From the NCBI RefSeq assembly GCF_031457805.1, contig NZ_JAVDXI010000001.1, positions 1 through 64,000 of the forward strand: a DNA stretch of 64,000 nucleotides, in the 5' to 3' direction. Origin of the DNA: Caulobacter sp031457805. Its GTDB lineage: Bacteria > Pseudomonadota > Alphaproteobacteria > Caulobacterales > Caulobacteraceae. Positions 8,832 through 18,150 of the stretch are shown one piece after another. The stretch's first letter is position 1, and every line of letters starts with the position of its first letter. A program made the position numbers and the translations under genes. The notes below the pieces were generated by a model that was given only the letters and a program-made list of their open reading frames with translations, did no database searches and had not been told where the DNA came from.

Positions 8832-10107
8832 GGCCTCGATCCTCCACCTGCTGGACGATCCCTCGAAGGAAGCCGAGGGGGCGGTCGCCTTCCACGAGGA
8901 TGGCCTGCTGCTGGTCGAGGACGGCCGCGTGATCGGCTGCGGCGCCTATGCGGAGCTCGCCCCCTGGCTGGGCGGCGCCGAGCCTGAGGACCTGACCGGC
9001 CATCTGATCACGCCGGGGTTTGTCGATACCCATATCCACTTCCCGCAGGTCGACGTCATCGCCGCGCACGGCAAGCAACTGCTGGATTGGCTGGAGCAGC
9101 ACACCTTCCCGGCCGAGGCGGCGTTCGCCGACCCCAAGCACGCCGCCGACACCGCCGCCTTCTTTCTGGATGAGCTGCTGCGCAACGGCACCACGACGGC
9201 CCTGGTGTTCGGCTCGGTGCACAAGGTGTCGGTCGACGCCCTGTTCGCCGAGGCCTATGACCGCAACATGCGGCTGATCGCGGGCAAGTCGCTGATGGAC
9301 CGCAACGCGCCGGACGGCCTCACCGACACCGTCGAGAGCAGCCGCGCGGACATGCGGGCCCTGATCGCCGACTGGCACGGCAAGGGGCGCCTCGGCTACG
9401 CGGTGACGCCGCGCTTTGCGATCAGCTGCAGCGACGCCCAGCTGGCGATGGCCGGCGAGATCCTGGCCGAGCATCCCGACGTCTGGATGCAGACCCACCT
9501 CTCGGAGAACCTGCACGAGATCAAGGAGACCGCGCGCCTCTTCCCCAAGGCCAAGGACTATCTGGACGTCTATGACCGGTTTGGCCTGCTGCGGCAGCGC
9601 TCGGTCTTCGCCCACTGCGTCCACCTGAAGGGCGAGGCGTTCCGACGCCTGGCGGCCAAGGGCGGGGCGGTGGCCTTCTGTCCGACCTCGAACCTCTTCC
9701 TGGGCTCAGGCCTGTTTCCGCTGGAGGAGGCCTGTTCGCACGGCGTGAAGGTCGGCATGGGCACCGATGTCGGCGCCGGCACCACCTTCTCGATCCTCCA
9801 TACGCTGGGCGAGGCCTACAAGGTCGGGCAGCTGCGCGGCGATGCGCTCGACCCGTTCCAGGCCCTGTACCTGGCCACCCTGGGCGGCGCGCGGGCGCTG
9901 GACCTCGACGACAAGATCGGCAACCTGGCGCCGGGCAAGGAAGCCGACTTCGTCGTGCTGGACCTGGCGGCGACGCCGCTGATCGCGCGGCGGTTGGCGG
10001 GGGCGAAGAGCCTAGCTGACAAGCTCTTTGCGCTGACCGTGCTGGGCGATGACCGCCTGGTGGCGCGGACGTATCTGGCGGGTGTGGAGCGGTGGCGGCG
10101 GGGGTAG
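8803..10107 (+). CDS. guaD: Guanine deaminase
   Basis: A 434-residue amidohydrolase-superfamily enzyme that converts guanine to xanthine, feeding XdhAB. Metal and catalytic motifs are visible: PGFVDTHIHFPQ (His-X-His), QTHLSEN, FAHCVHL and GTDVGAGTTFS with the metal Asp. The length fits bacterial GuaD (about 430-440). ATG 8803 gives a 29-nt overlap with xdhC; a GTG 15 nt downstream is an alternative start. It is the last gene of the uraH-xdhABC-guaD block and converges on the nucleoside hydrolase gene, with only repeat R2 between them. Confidence 0.94.
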   Translation: MTRPSVQAFRASILHLLDDPSKEAEGAVAFHEDGLLLVEDGRVIGCGAYAELAPWLGGAEPEDLTGHLITPGFVDTHIHFPQVDVIAAHGKQLLDWLEQHTFPAEAAFADPKHAADTAAFFLDELLRNGTTTALVFGSVHKVSVDALFAEAYDRNMRLIAGKSLMDRNAPDGLTDTVESSRADMRALIADWHGKGRLGYAVTPRFAISCSDAQLAMAGEILAEHPDVWMQTHLSENLHEIKETARLFPKAKDYLDVYDRFGLLRQRSVFAHCVHLKGEAFRRLAAKGGAVAFCPTSNLFLGSGLFPLEEACSHGVKVGMGTDVGAGTTFSILHTLGEAYKVGQLRGDALDPFQALYLATLGGARALDLDDKIGNLAPGKEADFVVLDLAATPLIARRLAGAKSLADKLFALTVLGDDRLVARTYLAGVERWRRG

Positions 10108-10110
10108 AGC

Positions 10111-10233
10111 AATCCTCCCCCTAGCGGGGGAGGTGGTCGCGAAGCGACCGGAGGGGGAAGTTCTGTTGAACCGGCCTCTTCCCCCTCCGTCGTCTCTTCG
10201 AGCCGACAGCTCCCCCGCTGGGGGGAGGATTTT
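10111..10233. repeat. Palindromic intergenic repeat R2 (between convergent guaD and nucleoside hydrolase)
   Basis: Begins AATCCTCCCCCTAGCGGGGG and ends with a GGGGGGAGGATTTT complement, with inner inverted pairs (GTCGCGAAGCGAC and GGAGGGGGAAG with CTTCCCCCTCC). The same element recurs at 22411-22529, 53948-54063 and, in part, at 59731-59785. It fills the convergent gap and could act as a bidirectional terminator. Confidence 0.75.
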
Positions 10234-10236
10234 CAG

Positions 10237-11208
10237 TCACCCGTACTTCGCCCGCATCGTGTCCGCGTAAAGCCCCAGCAGCCGCGCGCCATCCACCGCC
10301 ACGGTGGCGGCCTGGATCGGCTGGTCATCCCAGGCGCTAGGCCCGAAAAGTTCGCCTTCGGCCTTCTGGCAGGTCTGGCCAAGGGCGATCCCTTCGGTGA
10401 CCACGCGCACCGAGCCCCGGCGCACGGTGAACAAAGTGGGGTCGATCACATAGGCCACCGCCGCAGCGTCATGGACGCAGCAGCCGACGATGCCGTCACG
10501 ACCGCCATAGAAGGCCGCATAGGGCTTTGAGATGGCGTTCAGGAAACCGCAGGCGTCCGATCCGCCGGCCGCCAGGGCGTCCATATAGTCGGGCGACATC
10601 ACGACCTGTGTCGTCACGTCCAGGCTGACGGCGGTCAGGTTCCAGGGGGCGGTGAAGACCTGGTCGGCGGCCTCCGGATCGTTCCAGATATTGGCCTCGG
10701 CCACGGGCGTGACATTGCCCGGCTTGCCGGCCACGCCGAACGCGCCGCCCATGATCACCACGGACTTCAGCAGGGTGGCGACCTCGGGATCGGCCTTCAG
10801 GGCCAAAGCCAGGTTGGTCAGCGGGCCGACGGCGCACAGCACCACCTCGCCCGGATACTGACGCGCCAGATCGATGATCGCCTGGTGAGCGGGCTTGGCT
10901 TCCGGCTGGGCCGGAACCAGGCCCGTCAGCTCCACATCGCCCAGGCCATTCTCGCCGTGGACGAAGGTGGGCGAGGGGTTGCGCGGACGCGTCAGCGGCT
11001 TGTCCGCGCCCTTGTAGATCGGCGCCGTCAGGCCAAAGCGATCCTTGAGGTACAGCGCATTGCGCGTGGTGGACTCGATATCGGCGTTGCCGAAGATGGT
11101 CGTCACCGCGATCAGGTCGAGGGCGGGGCTCGCCTCGATGAACAGCAGGGCCATCGCGTCGTCGATGCCGGGATCGGTGTCGAAGATGATCTTGGTCGGG
11201 GTCGTCAT
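10237..11208 (-). CDS. Inosine/uridine-preferring nucleoside hydrolase family protein
   Basis: A 323-residue IunH-family N-ribohydrolase. The N-terminal calcium-binding signature DTDPGIDDAMAL is present at residues 10-21, and the family's VTTIFGNA, GPLTNLALAL and MGGAF blocks follow. It cleaves nucleosides to free base and ribose, which would feed guanine and hypoxanthine into the neighbouring pathway. Substrate preference cannot be read from the sequence. It is the last gene of the minus-strand unit hpxX-atzE-hpxZ-like, 9 nt after the hpxZ-like gene. Confidence 0.9.
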   Translation of the reverse strand: MTTPTKIIFDTDPGIDDAMALLFIEASPALDLIAVTTIFGNADIESTTRNALYLKDRFGLTAPIYKGADKPLTRPRNPSPTFVHGENGLGDVELTGLVPAQPEAKPAHQAIIDLARQYPGEVVLCAVGPLTNLALALKADPEVATLLKSVVIMGGAFGVAGKPGNVTPVAEANIWNDPEAADQVFTAPWNLTAVSLDVTTQVVMSPDYMDALAAGGSDACGFLNAISKPYAAFYGGRDGIVGCCVHDAAAVAYVIDPTLFTVRRGSVRVVTEGIALGQTCQKAEGELFGPSAWDDQPIQAATVAVDGARLLGLYADTMRAKYG

Positions 11209-11217
11209 CGGGGGGCT

Positions 11218-11634
11218 CTAGCGCTTTTCTTGGGGAGAGGCGAGCCGTTGGTCGGCGCTCTCCTGCATCAGGGAGACGTGGGCCGAGGCGACCTTCCAGC
11301 CGTCGGCGGTGCGGATCCAGGTCTGGCTTTGGCGGCCGAGGCGGCCGGTGTCGTCGCGGCGGAACAGGACGTTGGCGATCGCGACGTCCGCGCTGAAGGT
11401 GGTGATTTCCGTGCGCAGGCGCGTGCGCGGCGGCGAGCCGCCGGTCCGGCCGACGCGGAAGGCGGCGATCTCGGCAAAGCCCCACAGGTTTTCCGCCACG
11501 CCCAGACGCACCGTGTGCGGCGAGGCCCAGAAGGCGCCGTCCAGCGCCTCGACGTCATTGGTCATCAAGGCGACTTCATAGGCGTCGACCAGGGCGGTGA
11601 GCTCGGCCAGCACGGCGGGATCGTTGATGATCAT
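11218..11634 (-). CDS. hpxZ: HpxZ/AtzH-like protein (DUF3225, NTF2-like fold)
   Basis: A 138-residue protein of the HpxZ/AtzH family. AtzH homologues hydrolyse 1,3-dicarboxyurea in cyanurate degradation, while HpxZ is linked genetically to oxalurate use in Klebsiella. The SnoaL/NTF2-like sequence contains ALMTNDVEALDGAFW near residues 22-36 and RLGVAENLWG near 48. It overlaps the AtzE-like amidase by 4 nt (ATGA). The family assignment is firm; the substrate here is inferred from the ureide neighbourhood and is most likely an oxalurate-derived intermediate. Confidence 0.85.
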   Translation of the reverse strand: MIINDPAVLAELTALVDAYEVALMTNDVEALDGAFWASPHTVRLGVAENLWGFAEIAAFRVGRTGGSPPRTRLRTEITTFSADVAIANVLFRRDDTGRLGRQSQTWIRTADGWKVASAHVSLMQESADQRLASPQEKR

Positions 11635-13025
11635 AGCGCCCCCGTCGGCGGGTGAGCGGCGACCACGCCCGCGCGTTGCAGGCGCAGCGCGGCGGCGAAG
11701 GCCAGATCCTCGCGCCAGGCCGGGGCGATGATCTGCACGCCGATCGGCAATCGGCCGGGACGGTTCACGGGCGCGGCCACCACCGGCAAGCCGACATAGC
11801 TGATCGGCTGGGTGAAGGCGCCCAGATTCTTGCGCACCGAGACGGGAACCCCGTCCATCTCCATCGTCGCCTGGCCGATCGGCGGGGCCGGGCAGACCGA
11901 GGCCGGCGCCAGCAGGATGTCGTAGTGCTGGAACGCCTCGCGAACCTCGTCGCGGAAGATCGTGCGGAACCGCCTGGCCGCCTCGGCCACGCCCTTGGGC
12001 AGCAGGGCGCCGGCCAGTAGGCGGTCACGGACGGCGGGGTCATAGTCCATGGCGCGCGTGGCCAGATCGTCGTGGTGCAACTCGCCGCCCTCGAACGCCG
12101 TCAGGCAGAAGGCGGCGGCGCGAGCGGCCTGAGCGCTTTGCAAGGTGACCTCGCCTCGCGCCTCCAGCGCCTCGGCGACGTATCCCAGCGCCGCCAGCAC
12201 CTCGGGGAAGGCGCCTTGCTGGAACCAGCCGCCCAGCACGCCGACGCGGAGCGGCTCTTCAGCCAGGGCGTCTAGGCGGCCGGCCAGCGGCTCAGCCTCG
12301 CGGACGCAGATCGGATCGCCGGCCGGATCGGCGCCCTGCAGCACGTCATAGGCCAGGGCCAGATCCTCGACCGAGCGCGCGAAGGGGCCGACATGGTCCA
12401 GGCTCTCGACGAACGGAAAGACGCCCTGGCGCGACAGGCGGCCATAGGTGGGCTTGAGGCCAAACACCCCGCACAGGCCGGCGGGAATGCGGATCGAGCC
12501 GTTGGTGTCCGAGCCCAGGGTCAGTGGGACGAGGCCCGCCGCGACCGCCGCCGCCGAGCCGCCCGACGAGCCGCCGGCGATCCGCGTCGGATCGTGAGGA
12601 TTGCGCACCGGGCCGTCGTGGGCGTTCTCGGTGACGAAGCCGTAGGCAAACTCGTCCATGTTCAAGGCACCGACCAGAACGGCGCCGGCGGCCGTCAGGC
12701 GCTGGACCAGGGTCGCGTCATGCGCGGGTGGCGGGGCGTCGCGGCGGATCTTCGATCCGGCCAGGGTGGGCAGGCCCTTGAGGTCGAACAGGTTCTTTAC
12801 CGCGAAGGGCACGCCGGCCAGCGGTCCGACAGGACGTCCCGCCGCGAGATCGGCGTCGACCGCCTCGGCGGCGGCGAGCGCGCGCTCGGCGGTGACGGCG
12901 GTGAAGGCGTTGATGCCGCCATCCAGGCGCTGGGTGCGCGAAAGGGTGGCCTCGGTCACCGCGCGGGCGGTGACGCGGCCGGCGCGGACCTCGCCGGCGA
13001 TCTCGACGACGCTGCAGAAGCTCAC
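11631..13025 (-). CDS. AtzE-family amidohydrolase (HpxY-like)
   Basis: A 464-residue amidase-signature enzyme. The catalytic Ser-cisSer-Lys triad is visible as AVKNLFDLKG, GGSSGGSAAAV and GSDTNGSIRIPA. AtzE hydrolyses 1-carboxybiuret in a complex with the small AtzG protein, and relatives sit in ureide-degradation loci. The frame extends upstream to 13382, but GTG 13025 overlaps the end of the small upstream gene by 4 nt (GTGA), keeps the family length and gives the expected N-terminus, so I use it. Its placement between AtzG-like and AtzH-like genes supports action on oxalurate or a carbamoylated product. Confidence 0.88.
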   Translation of the reverse strand: MSFCSVVEIAGEVRAGRVTARAVTEATLSRTQRLDGGINAFTAVTAERALAAAEAVDADLAAGRPVGPLAGVPFAVKNLFDLKGLPTLAGSKIRRDAPPPAHDATLVQRLTAAGAVLVGALNMDEFAYGFVTENAHDGPVRNPHDPTRIAGGSSGGSAAAVAAGLVPLTLGSDTNGSIRIPAGLCGVFGLKPTYGRLSRQGVFPFVESLDHVGPFARSVEDLALAYDVLQGADPAGDPICVREAEPLAGRLDALAEEPLRVGVLGGWFQQGAFPEVLAALGYVAEALEARGEVTLQSAQAARAAAFCLTAFEGGELHHDDLATRAMDYDPAVRDRLLAGALLPKGVAEAARRFRTIFRDEVREAFQHYDILLAPASVCPAPPIGQATMEMDGVPVSVRKNLGAFTQPISYVGLPVVAAPVNRPGRLPIGVQIIAPAWREDLAFAAALRLQRAGVVAAHPPTGAL

Positions 13026-13252
13026 GGCTGGAACGTCTCCGGCGCCTCGCCGGCCGTCTCGCCCAGCGCCACGACGAAGAGGGCGGTCTGGCTCCTGAGC
13101 AGGACCAGGTTGTCGATCACGCCGGGCAGGGCGGGTGCGGGCGGTTCGACGCCTTGCTCGGCGGCGCGGCGCGGCGCCCAGGCGGCCATCTCGAAATCGT
13201 CGAGGGCCAGGAAGGCTGTCGTCTCCGCATCGAGCGCCATGGCGGACTCCAT
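13022..13252 (-). CDS. hpxX: AtzG/HpxX-like small partner protein (DUF4089)
   Basis: A 76-residue protein of the DUF4089/AtzG type. AtzG stabilises AtzE by binding it in a heterotetramer, and HpxX is the Klebsiella counterpart in oxalurate catabolism. The central PALPGVIDNLVLLRSQTALF segment matches the family pattern. It is immediately upstream of the AtzE-like gene with a 4-nt overlap, as in atz and hpx loci. The start codon ATG 13252 directly abuts a CTTACTT element, so regulator binding and translation initiation would share the same DNA. Confidence 0.82.
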   Translation of the reverse strand: MESAMALDAETTAFLALDDFEMAAWAPRRAAEQGVEPPAPALPGVIDNLVLLRSQTALFVVALGETAGEAPETFQP

Positions 13253-13270
13253 AAGTAAGAAAAAACTTCA
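13251..13270 (-). promoter_or_regulatory. AAGTAAG element, site B (at the hpxX start)
   Basis: AAGT-N8-ACTT (13253-13268) within an A-rich tract. On the gene strand it reads CTTACTT immediately followed by the hpxX ATG. It shares its core with sites A, C and D. Confidence 0.45.
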
Positions 13271-13441
13271 TACACCGGGGTTCGCCGGACGCGCCAGTCC
13301 CGCTTTCCCCGCAACCGCCATCCGCCCAAGGTCGCGTCACTTGCCCGTGGGATCGCTCGCCCAGGAAGCAGGTCACGGTCAAGCGCTGGGACTGGGTCGC
13401 TTAGCCTTCGGCCCAGTCGTCGGTTCGGCTCAGATGCTCTT

Positions 13442-13459
13442 GTAAGAAAGGGCTTACTT
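13442..13459 (+). promoter_or_regulatory. AAGTAAG element, site C (at the formamidase start)
   Basis: Perfect inverted repeat GTAAG-N6-CTTAC (13442-13457), extending to CTTACTT just before the ATG at 13461. The spacer AAAGGG is the only Shine-Dalgarno candidate for the gene, so a protein bound here would block ribosome access as well as transcription. Confidence 0.5.
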
Positions 13460-13460
13460 G

Positions 13461-14411
13461 ATGGCGCATCACCGACTGGCTTCGACGCCCGACACCGTCC
13501 GCTTTGGCATGTTCGACGCGGCGTTCGATCCCGTGCTGGCAGTGAACAGCGGTGACAGCGTCACGGTCGAGTGCGTCTCTGGCGGCCCGGAGGTGATGCC
13601 GTCGGCCGGCTCGCCCTACGCCATCCCGCCGGCGCTGCAGGCGATCCACGACAGCGACCCGCCTCGCATCGGACCGCACATCCTCACCGGCCCCATCGCT
13701 ATCGCCGGCGCCGAGCCTGGCGACCTGCTGGAGGTCCGGATCGAGGCGATCGAGCCGAACAACGACTGGGGCTATTGCGCCGTACGTCCGCTGGCCGGAA
13801 CAATCCCCGAAGACTTCCCCGACCGCTACGTCAGCCACATCGCCGTCGACGCCCAGCGCGGGGTCTGCAAGCCCGATTGGGGCCCCGAACTGCCTCTGGC
13901 GCCGTTCTTCGGGACCATGGGCGTGGCGCCGCCCGCGAAGTACGGGCGCCTCTCCAGCCGCGAGCCGCGCGAGCACGGCGGGAATATGGACAACAAGGAA
14001 CTGGTCGCCGGTTCGACCCTCTATCTGCCCGTCTGGGTTCCGGGCGCGAACTTCTCGGTCGGCGATGGCCATGGCCGCCAAGGGGACGGCGAGGTCTGCG
14101 TCAACGCGCTGGAGATGGGCCTGACGGGAACCTTCACCTTCGTGCTGCACAAGGCTGCTGACATCGCGCCCTTCGCCTGGCCGCGCGCCGAGACGCCCAC
14201 CCACGACATCGTCATGGGCTTCAACGAGGATCTGGATCTGGCGATGAAACAGGCCCTGCGCAACATGATCGACTTCATCACCGCACGCTCTGCCCTGACC
14301 CGGGTGCAGGCCTATCAGTTCTGCTCGCTGGCCGTGGACTTCCGCGTCACCCAGACCGTCAACGGCGAAAAGGGCGTCCATGCGCTGCTCCAGAAGGGTT
14401 TGTTGTTTTAG
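13461..14411 (+). CDS. Acetamidase/formamidase family protein
   Basis: A 316-residue member of the FmdA/AmdA family, which releases ammonia from formamide, acetamide or related small amides. Family features include a GDSVTVEC segment near residue 33, GPIAIAGAEPGDLLEVRI near residue 77 and GDGHGRQGDGEVC near residue 197. ATG 13461 is chosen over the in-frame TTG at 13458, because AAGGG lies 7-8 nt upstream. It is divergent from the hpxX/atzE/hpxZ-like operon, with matching operator-like elements at both starts. This suggests co-regulation; oxamate or formamide are candidate substrates, but only by inference. Confidence 0.85.
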   Translation: MAHHRLASTPDTVRFGMFDAAFDPVLAVNSGDSVTVECVSGGPEVMPSAGSPYAIPPALQAIHDSDPPRIGPHILTGPIAIAGAEPGDLLEVRIEAIEPNNDWGYCAVRPLAGTIPEDFPDRYVSHIAVDAQRGVCKPDWGPELPLAPFFGTMGVAPPAKYGRLSSREPREHGGNMDNKELVAGSTLYLPVWVPGANFSVGDGHGRQGDGEVCVNALEMGLTGTFTFVLHKAADIAPFAWPRAETPTHDIVMGFNEDLDLAMKQALRNMIDFITARSALTRVQAYQFCSLAVDFRVTQTVNGEKGVHALLQKGLLF

Positions 14412-14668
14412 GCGGCGCTCTTCCATGGCGCGTGGTGGTGGCTCGCGCCGATGTTGCAGGCCCGACCAAGGGACATGCTGGGGAAAAGGCGAAGGGCGTG
14501 TCGCTGAAAGCCTTATTTTATCGGGCTTTCGTGTCAAAGTGAGACATCTGGCGCGCTGCGACCTTGAGTTTATCGGTCGGGCGTCTTGTTTCTATTGGAG
14601 GTTTTGCGGCCCGCGACTTGCACTCGCTAGGTCACGCTGAGGTTGCAGTGTGATTTTGGGAGCGGGTG

Positions 14669-17600
14669 ATGGATTTGCGCGGAACGCAGGGCGCTGACAC
14701 CTTGGTGGGCGGCGCCGACAGCGACGTCATCTATGGCTTCGGAGGCAACGACACGCTGCGGGGCGGGGCGGGCGATGATGTGATCGCCGGCAACGAAGGC
14801 AATGACAGCCTGCAGGGCGGCGACGGCGACGACTATCTGCTGGGCGGTCCCGGCGCCGACACGATCGACGGCGGCGCGGGCGGTGACTGGGCGGCCTACG
14901 AGGACGCCACCGCCGGCGTGAAGGTCGATCTGAACCTCACCGGCGCGCAGAACACCGGCGGCGGCGGGACCGACCGCCTGATCAGCATCGAACACGTCTA
15001 CGGCTCGGCCTTCAACGACACCCTGATCGGCAGCGCCGGCGACAACATGATGGTCGGCGGCGACGGAAATGACAGCCTCACGGGCGGCAAGGGCGACGAC
15101 ACCCTGTGGGGCTCGGCCGGAAACGACACGCTCGATGGCGGCGACGGCGACGACTATATGATCGGCGGCGCGGGCGACGACGTCATCAAGGGCGGCGCGG
15201 GCGTCGACTGGGCGTCCTACGAGGACGCGACGGCCGGCGTGTCGGTCGACCTGACCAAGACCACGGGCCAAAACACGGCGGGCGCGGGGACGGATACGCT
15301 GAGCGGCGTCGAACGGCTGTGGGGCAGCAAGTTCGCCGACGTCCTGACCGGCGACGCCCAGAGCAACTACCTCTGGGGCGATGCCGGCGACGACAAGCTG
15401 TACGGCGGCGCGGGCGATGACCACCTTTCGGGCGGTGCGGGGACGAACGTCATCGACGGCGGGGAGGGGTTCGACACGGTCGACTATGCATTCAGCGATG
15501 TGGGCATGTTCATCCAGCTGGATCGGAACACAGCGCGAAGCCGGTCGAGCGCGCAGACGACCGATGTCCTAACGTCGATTGAAGCGGTCATGGGGTCCGC
15601 ACATGACGACGTCATCTATGGTGACGCCGCCGAAAACTACCTCTTCGGGGATTCTGGCGATGATACCCTGATCGCCAGCGGCGGCAACGACACCTTGGAT
15701 GGCGGAGCCGGCGACGATCAGATCGTCGGCAGCTACGGAAGCAACAACGAGATCCTGATCGGAGGCGACGGCAACGATGAGATCATACTGCCGGGCGCCG
15801 GCATGGCGACCATGTATGGAGGCTCCGGCGACGATATCCTCGTCTTGGGAGGGTCGTTCAGCGAGCTTGTCATGCAAGGTGGCGCGGGCTCGGACACGAT
15901 CAGGATCGCGAACGGCTACAACACCAACGGCCGCGGCACGGAGATCGACCTGTCGATCACTGGGCGCCAGGCGACGGGCTACGAGAACTATGTGACGCTC
16001 GATAGCGTCGAGAACGTCATTGGCACCTGGCTAAACGACAAGATCAAAGGCGACGCCGAGAACAACGTCTTAGACGGTTATACGGGCGATGACCTGATCG
16101 ACGGGGGCGGGGGCGTCGACATTGCGTCGTATGACTCGGGTCTGTCTCCGGTTCGGGTCGATCTTTCCAAACAGGGCGTCGCTCAGGACACCATTGGCGC
16201 CGGTGTGGACACCTTGGTGAACATCGAGGGCGTCAAAGGTTCGGCCTACGGCGACATTCTGACGGGCGGCGTCGCCGATGAGACGTTTGAAGGCGGTCAG
16301 GGCGACGACATCATCGATGGCGGACAAGGCTCGGACACGGCGATCTATCGTGGCCTATCTACCAGCTACAACTGGACCAAGAACGCCAACGGAACCTGGA
16401 GCCTGCGCGGCGCTGAGGGCGTCGACACGCTGTTGAACATTGAGCGGCTGCAATTTGCCGACAAGACGGTGACGCTCTCGTCCTCAGCGACGACTGAAAC
16501 CGTTGATGACGTCGCCAAGGCCAAGGTTGTCGCCAGTTCGGCAAGCGGCGACTTCCGAGACGCCGTCATCTCCGCCGACGGTCGGACGGTCTATGTTTCC
16601 GACAAGGACGGATACGTCAGCGCGATCAACCTGCAGACGGGCGAGCAGACCGCGCGGATCAAGGTCGGTACGGATCTTGGCGGCATCGACGTTTCGCGCG
16701 ACGGCCAGTTCCTCGTGGCCGCCGAGCGAACGGTGACCAACGCATCCGGAGACCAGTGGGACTACACGGCCACCGCAACGGTTCATGTGCTGAACCTGAA
16801 GACGGGGGTGGTGACGGACTATACGACCACCGCGCGAGGCTATGATCGAGGCTTTGCCGATGCAGCCTTCATGGTGGGCAATACGATCGTCCTGACCCAG
16901 GACCTTGGCGGCAGCGGATGGACGCCCATCACCTCTTTCAATCCCTATATCGGCGTCTTCACGCGAGGAACCCAGAGCTACTATCAAAGCGGGACATTGA
17001 CCACGAGCCACGACGGTTACCTCACCCTCGTGGGACCGGCGGGTCTCTCGGACGCCAGGCTGGCGATGCTGGACGTGACACCCAAGCAGATCGCTGAGCG
17101 GCAAGTTTATCCGGATAGTGTGAGCGGCGGTAACAATGGTGTCTTCGCCGTCTCCAACAACGGGCTGGCCGTTGCGCAGATGGTGGCTGGCGGCATCCGG
17201 ATCTATGACAACAAGCTGGCCTATCAATTCAACCTGTCGGCTTCGCACCCTGAAATCGCCAACGTCTACGGCCTGGATTTCAGTTCGGACGGTAAGCATC
17301 TCTTCGTGGTCGATGGCTCGACCGATCGCATCTACCAATTCTCGACAACCACCTGGAGCGTTGAGCAGGTCTACGCGGTGGGCGCTGACGTCGATGTGAC
17401 TGCGACGGACTACTACAGCAGCGCTTTCGGCAATCGGGTCACGATCAGTGACGACGGTGGTCGGATGGTCATCTTCAGCAACGGCCGCGTCATCTCGGTG
17501 AACATGCTGAACCTGAAGCCGGTCAGCGGTGGCGTCATCGACACGAGCGGCGCAGACAACTTGGTGGGCGGCGACCGCCAGGATCTCCTGAACGGCGGCG

Positions 17601-18040
17601 CAGGCGACGACGTTCTTAATGGCGGGAAGGGCAACGACAACCTCGTGGGCGGCGCGGGCTCTGATACCTTCAAGTTCCTCGCCGGCGACGGGCTTTTTGA
17701 ATACCGGCTTCTGAGCGCCGACAAGGTCCTCGACTTCGCCATCGGCGACAAACTGGCGTTCTCTGGCGCGCCTGTTGTGGTCAAGGAGACCGATATCCTG
17801 CGTCTCGACGCTGTGGTGAGTTCGAACGGGACGATAGATGCGGCCGCTGCATTGACGATTGACGCGCTCAACGTTCAGCGATCCATCGGCTTGCGCCCGG
17901 AAAAATACCTCATCATCAGCGCCGGCTTCGACACCTACGTCGTCGCCGACACCGACAATGTCCTCGGCTACGACCAGGTCGTCTTGCTCAAGAACGTCGC
18001 TTCGTCCCTCGTGACCGCCGACATGTTCACGGGCGCCTGA
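14669..18040 (+). CDS. Large RTX protein with internal beta-propeller, type I-secreted
   Basis: A 1123-residue protein with no Sec signal. Roughly residues 1-540 are RTX calcium-binding nonapeptides (GGxGxDxL types) alternating with a longer module of the form YEDATAGVxVDL...GTDxLxxIExxxGSxxxDxL. About residues 615-950 form a different domain with YVTN/WD-like blades such as AVISADGRTVYVSD and LDFSSDGKHLFVVD. A short RTX block (GADNLVGGDRQDLLNGG) precedes the C-terminal region, which fits a type I secretion signal. Function (adhesin, hydrolase or surface layer) is unknown. ATG 14669 follows GGGAG; a GTG lies 3 nt upstream. No ABC exporter is adjacent. Confidence 0.85.
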   Translation: MDLRGTQGADTLVGGADSDVIYGFGGNDTLRGGAGDDVIAGNEGNDSLQGGDGDDYLLGGPGADTIDGGAGGDWAAYEDATAGVKVDLNLTGAQNTGGGGTDRLISIEHVYGSAFNDTLIGSAGDNMMVGGDGNDSLTGGKGDDTLWGSAGNDTLDGGDGDDYMIGGAGDDVIKGGAGVDWASYEDATAGVSVDLTKTTGQNTAGAGTDTLSGVERLWGSKFADVLTGDAQSNYLWGDAGDDKLYGGAGDDHLSGGAGTNVIDGGEGFDTVDYAFSDVGMFIQLDRNTARSRSSAQTTDVLTSIEAVMGSAHDDVIYGDAAENYLFGDSGDDTLIASGGNDTLDGGAGDDQIVGSYGSNNEILIGGDGNDEIILPGAGMATMYGGSGDDILVLGGSFSELVMQGGAGSDTIRIANGYNTNGRGTEIDLSITGRQATGYENYVTLDSVENVIGTWLNDKIKGDAENNVLDGYTGDDLIDGGGGVDIASYDSGLSPVRVDLSKQGVAQDTIGAGVDTLVNIEGVKGSAYGDILTGGVADETFEGGQGDDIIDGGQGSDTAIYRGLSTSYNWTKNANGTWSLRGAEGVDTLLNIERLQFADKTVTLSSSATTETVDDVAKAKVVASSASGDFRDAVISADGRTVYVSDKDGYVSAINLQTGEQTARIKVGTDLGGIDVSRDGQFLVAAERTVTNASGDQWDYTATATVHVLNLKTGVVTDYTTTARGYDRGFADAAFMVGNTIVLTQDLGGSGWTPITSFNPYIGVFTRGTQSYYQSGTLTTSHDGYLTLVGPAGLSDARLAMLDVTPKQIAERQVYPDSVSGGNNGVFAVSNNGLAVAQMVAGGIRIYDNKLAYQFNLSASHPEIANVYGLDFSSDGKHLFVVDGSTDRIYQFSTTTWSVEQVYAVGADVDVTATDYYSSAFGNRVTISDDGGRMVIFSNGRVISVNMLNLKPVSGGVIDTSGADNLVGGDRQDLLNGGAGDDVLNGGKGNDNLVGGAGSDTFKFLAGDGLFEYRLLSADKVLDFAIGDKLAFSGAPVVVKETDILRLDAVVSSNGTIDAAAALTIDALNVQRSIGLRPEKYLIISAGFDTYVVADTDNVLGYDQVVLLKNVASSLVTADMFTGA

Positions 18041-18150
18041 ACCCCCTTCCTGCAACCTCCAAATCGCCCCTACGTTGACGTCTTGTCGGCGTGGGGGCCG
18101 GCGGCCGCGTCGGGATGTCCGGCGCGGAGAGGGCTCTTTGAGGGAACCTG

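Noticed and set aside
13026..13382. N-terminal extension of the AtzE-like amidase
   Set aside because: It overlaps hpxX in another frame; the GTGA overlap at 13022-13025 is a typical start and the family length fits.
14412..14668. Possible small gene before the RTX protein
   Set aside because: Short frames there have no ribosome site or recognisable sequence; the region is AT-richer and is better read as a promoter.
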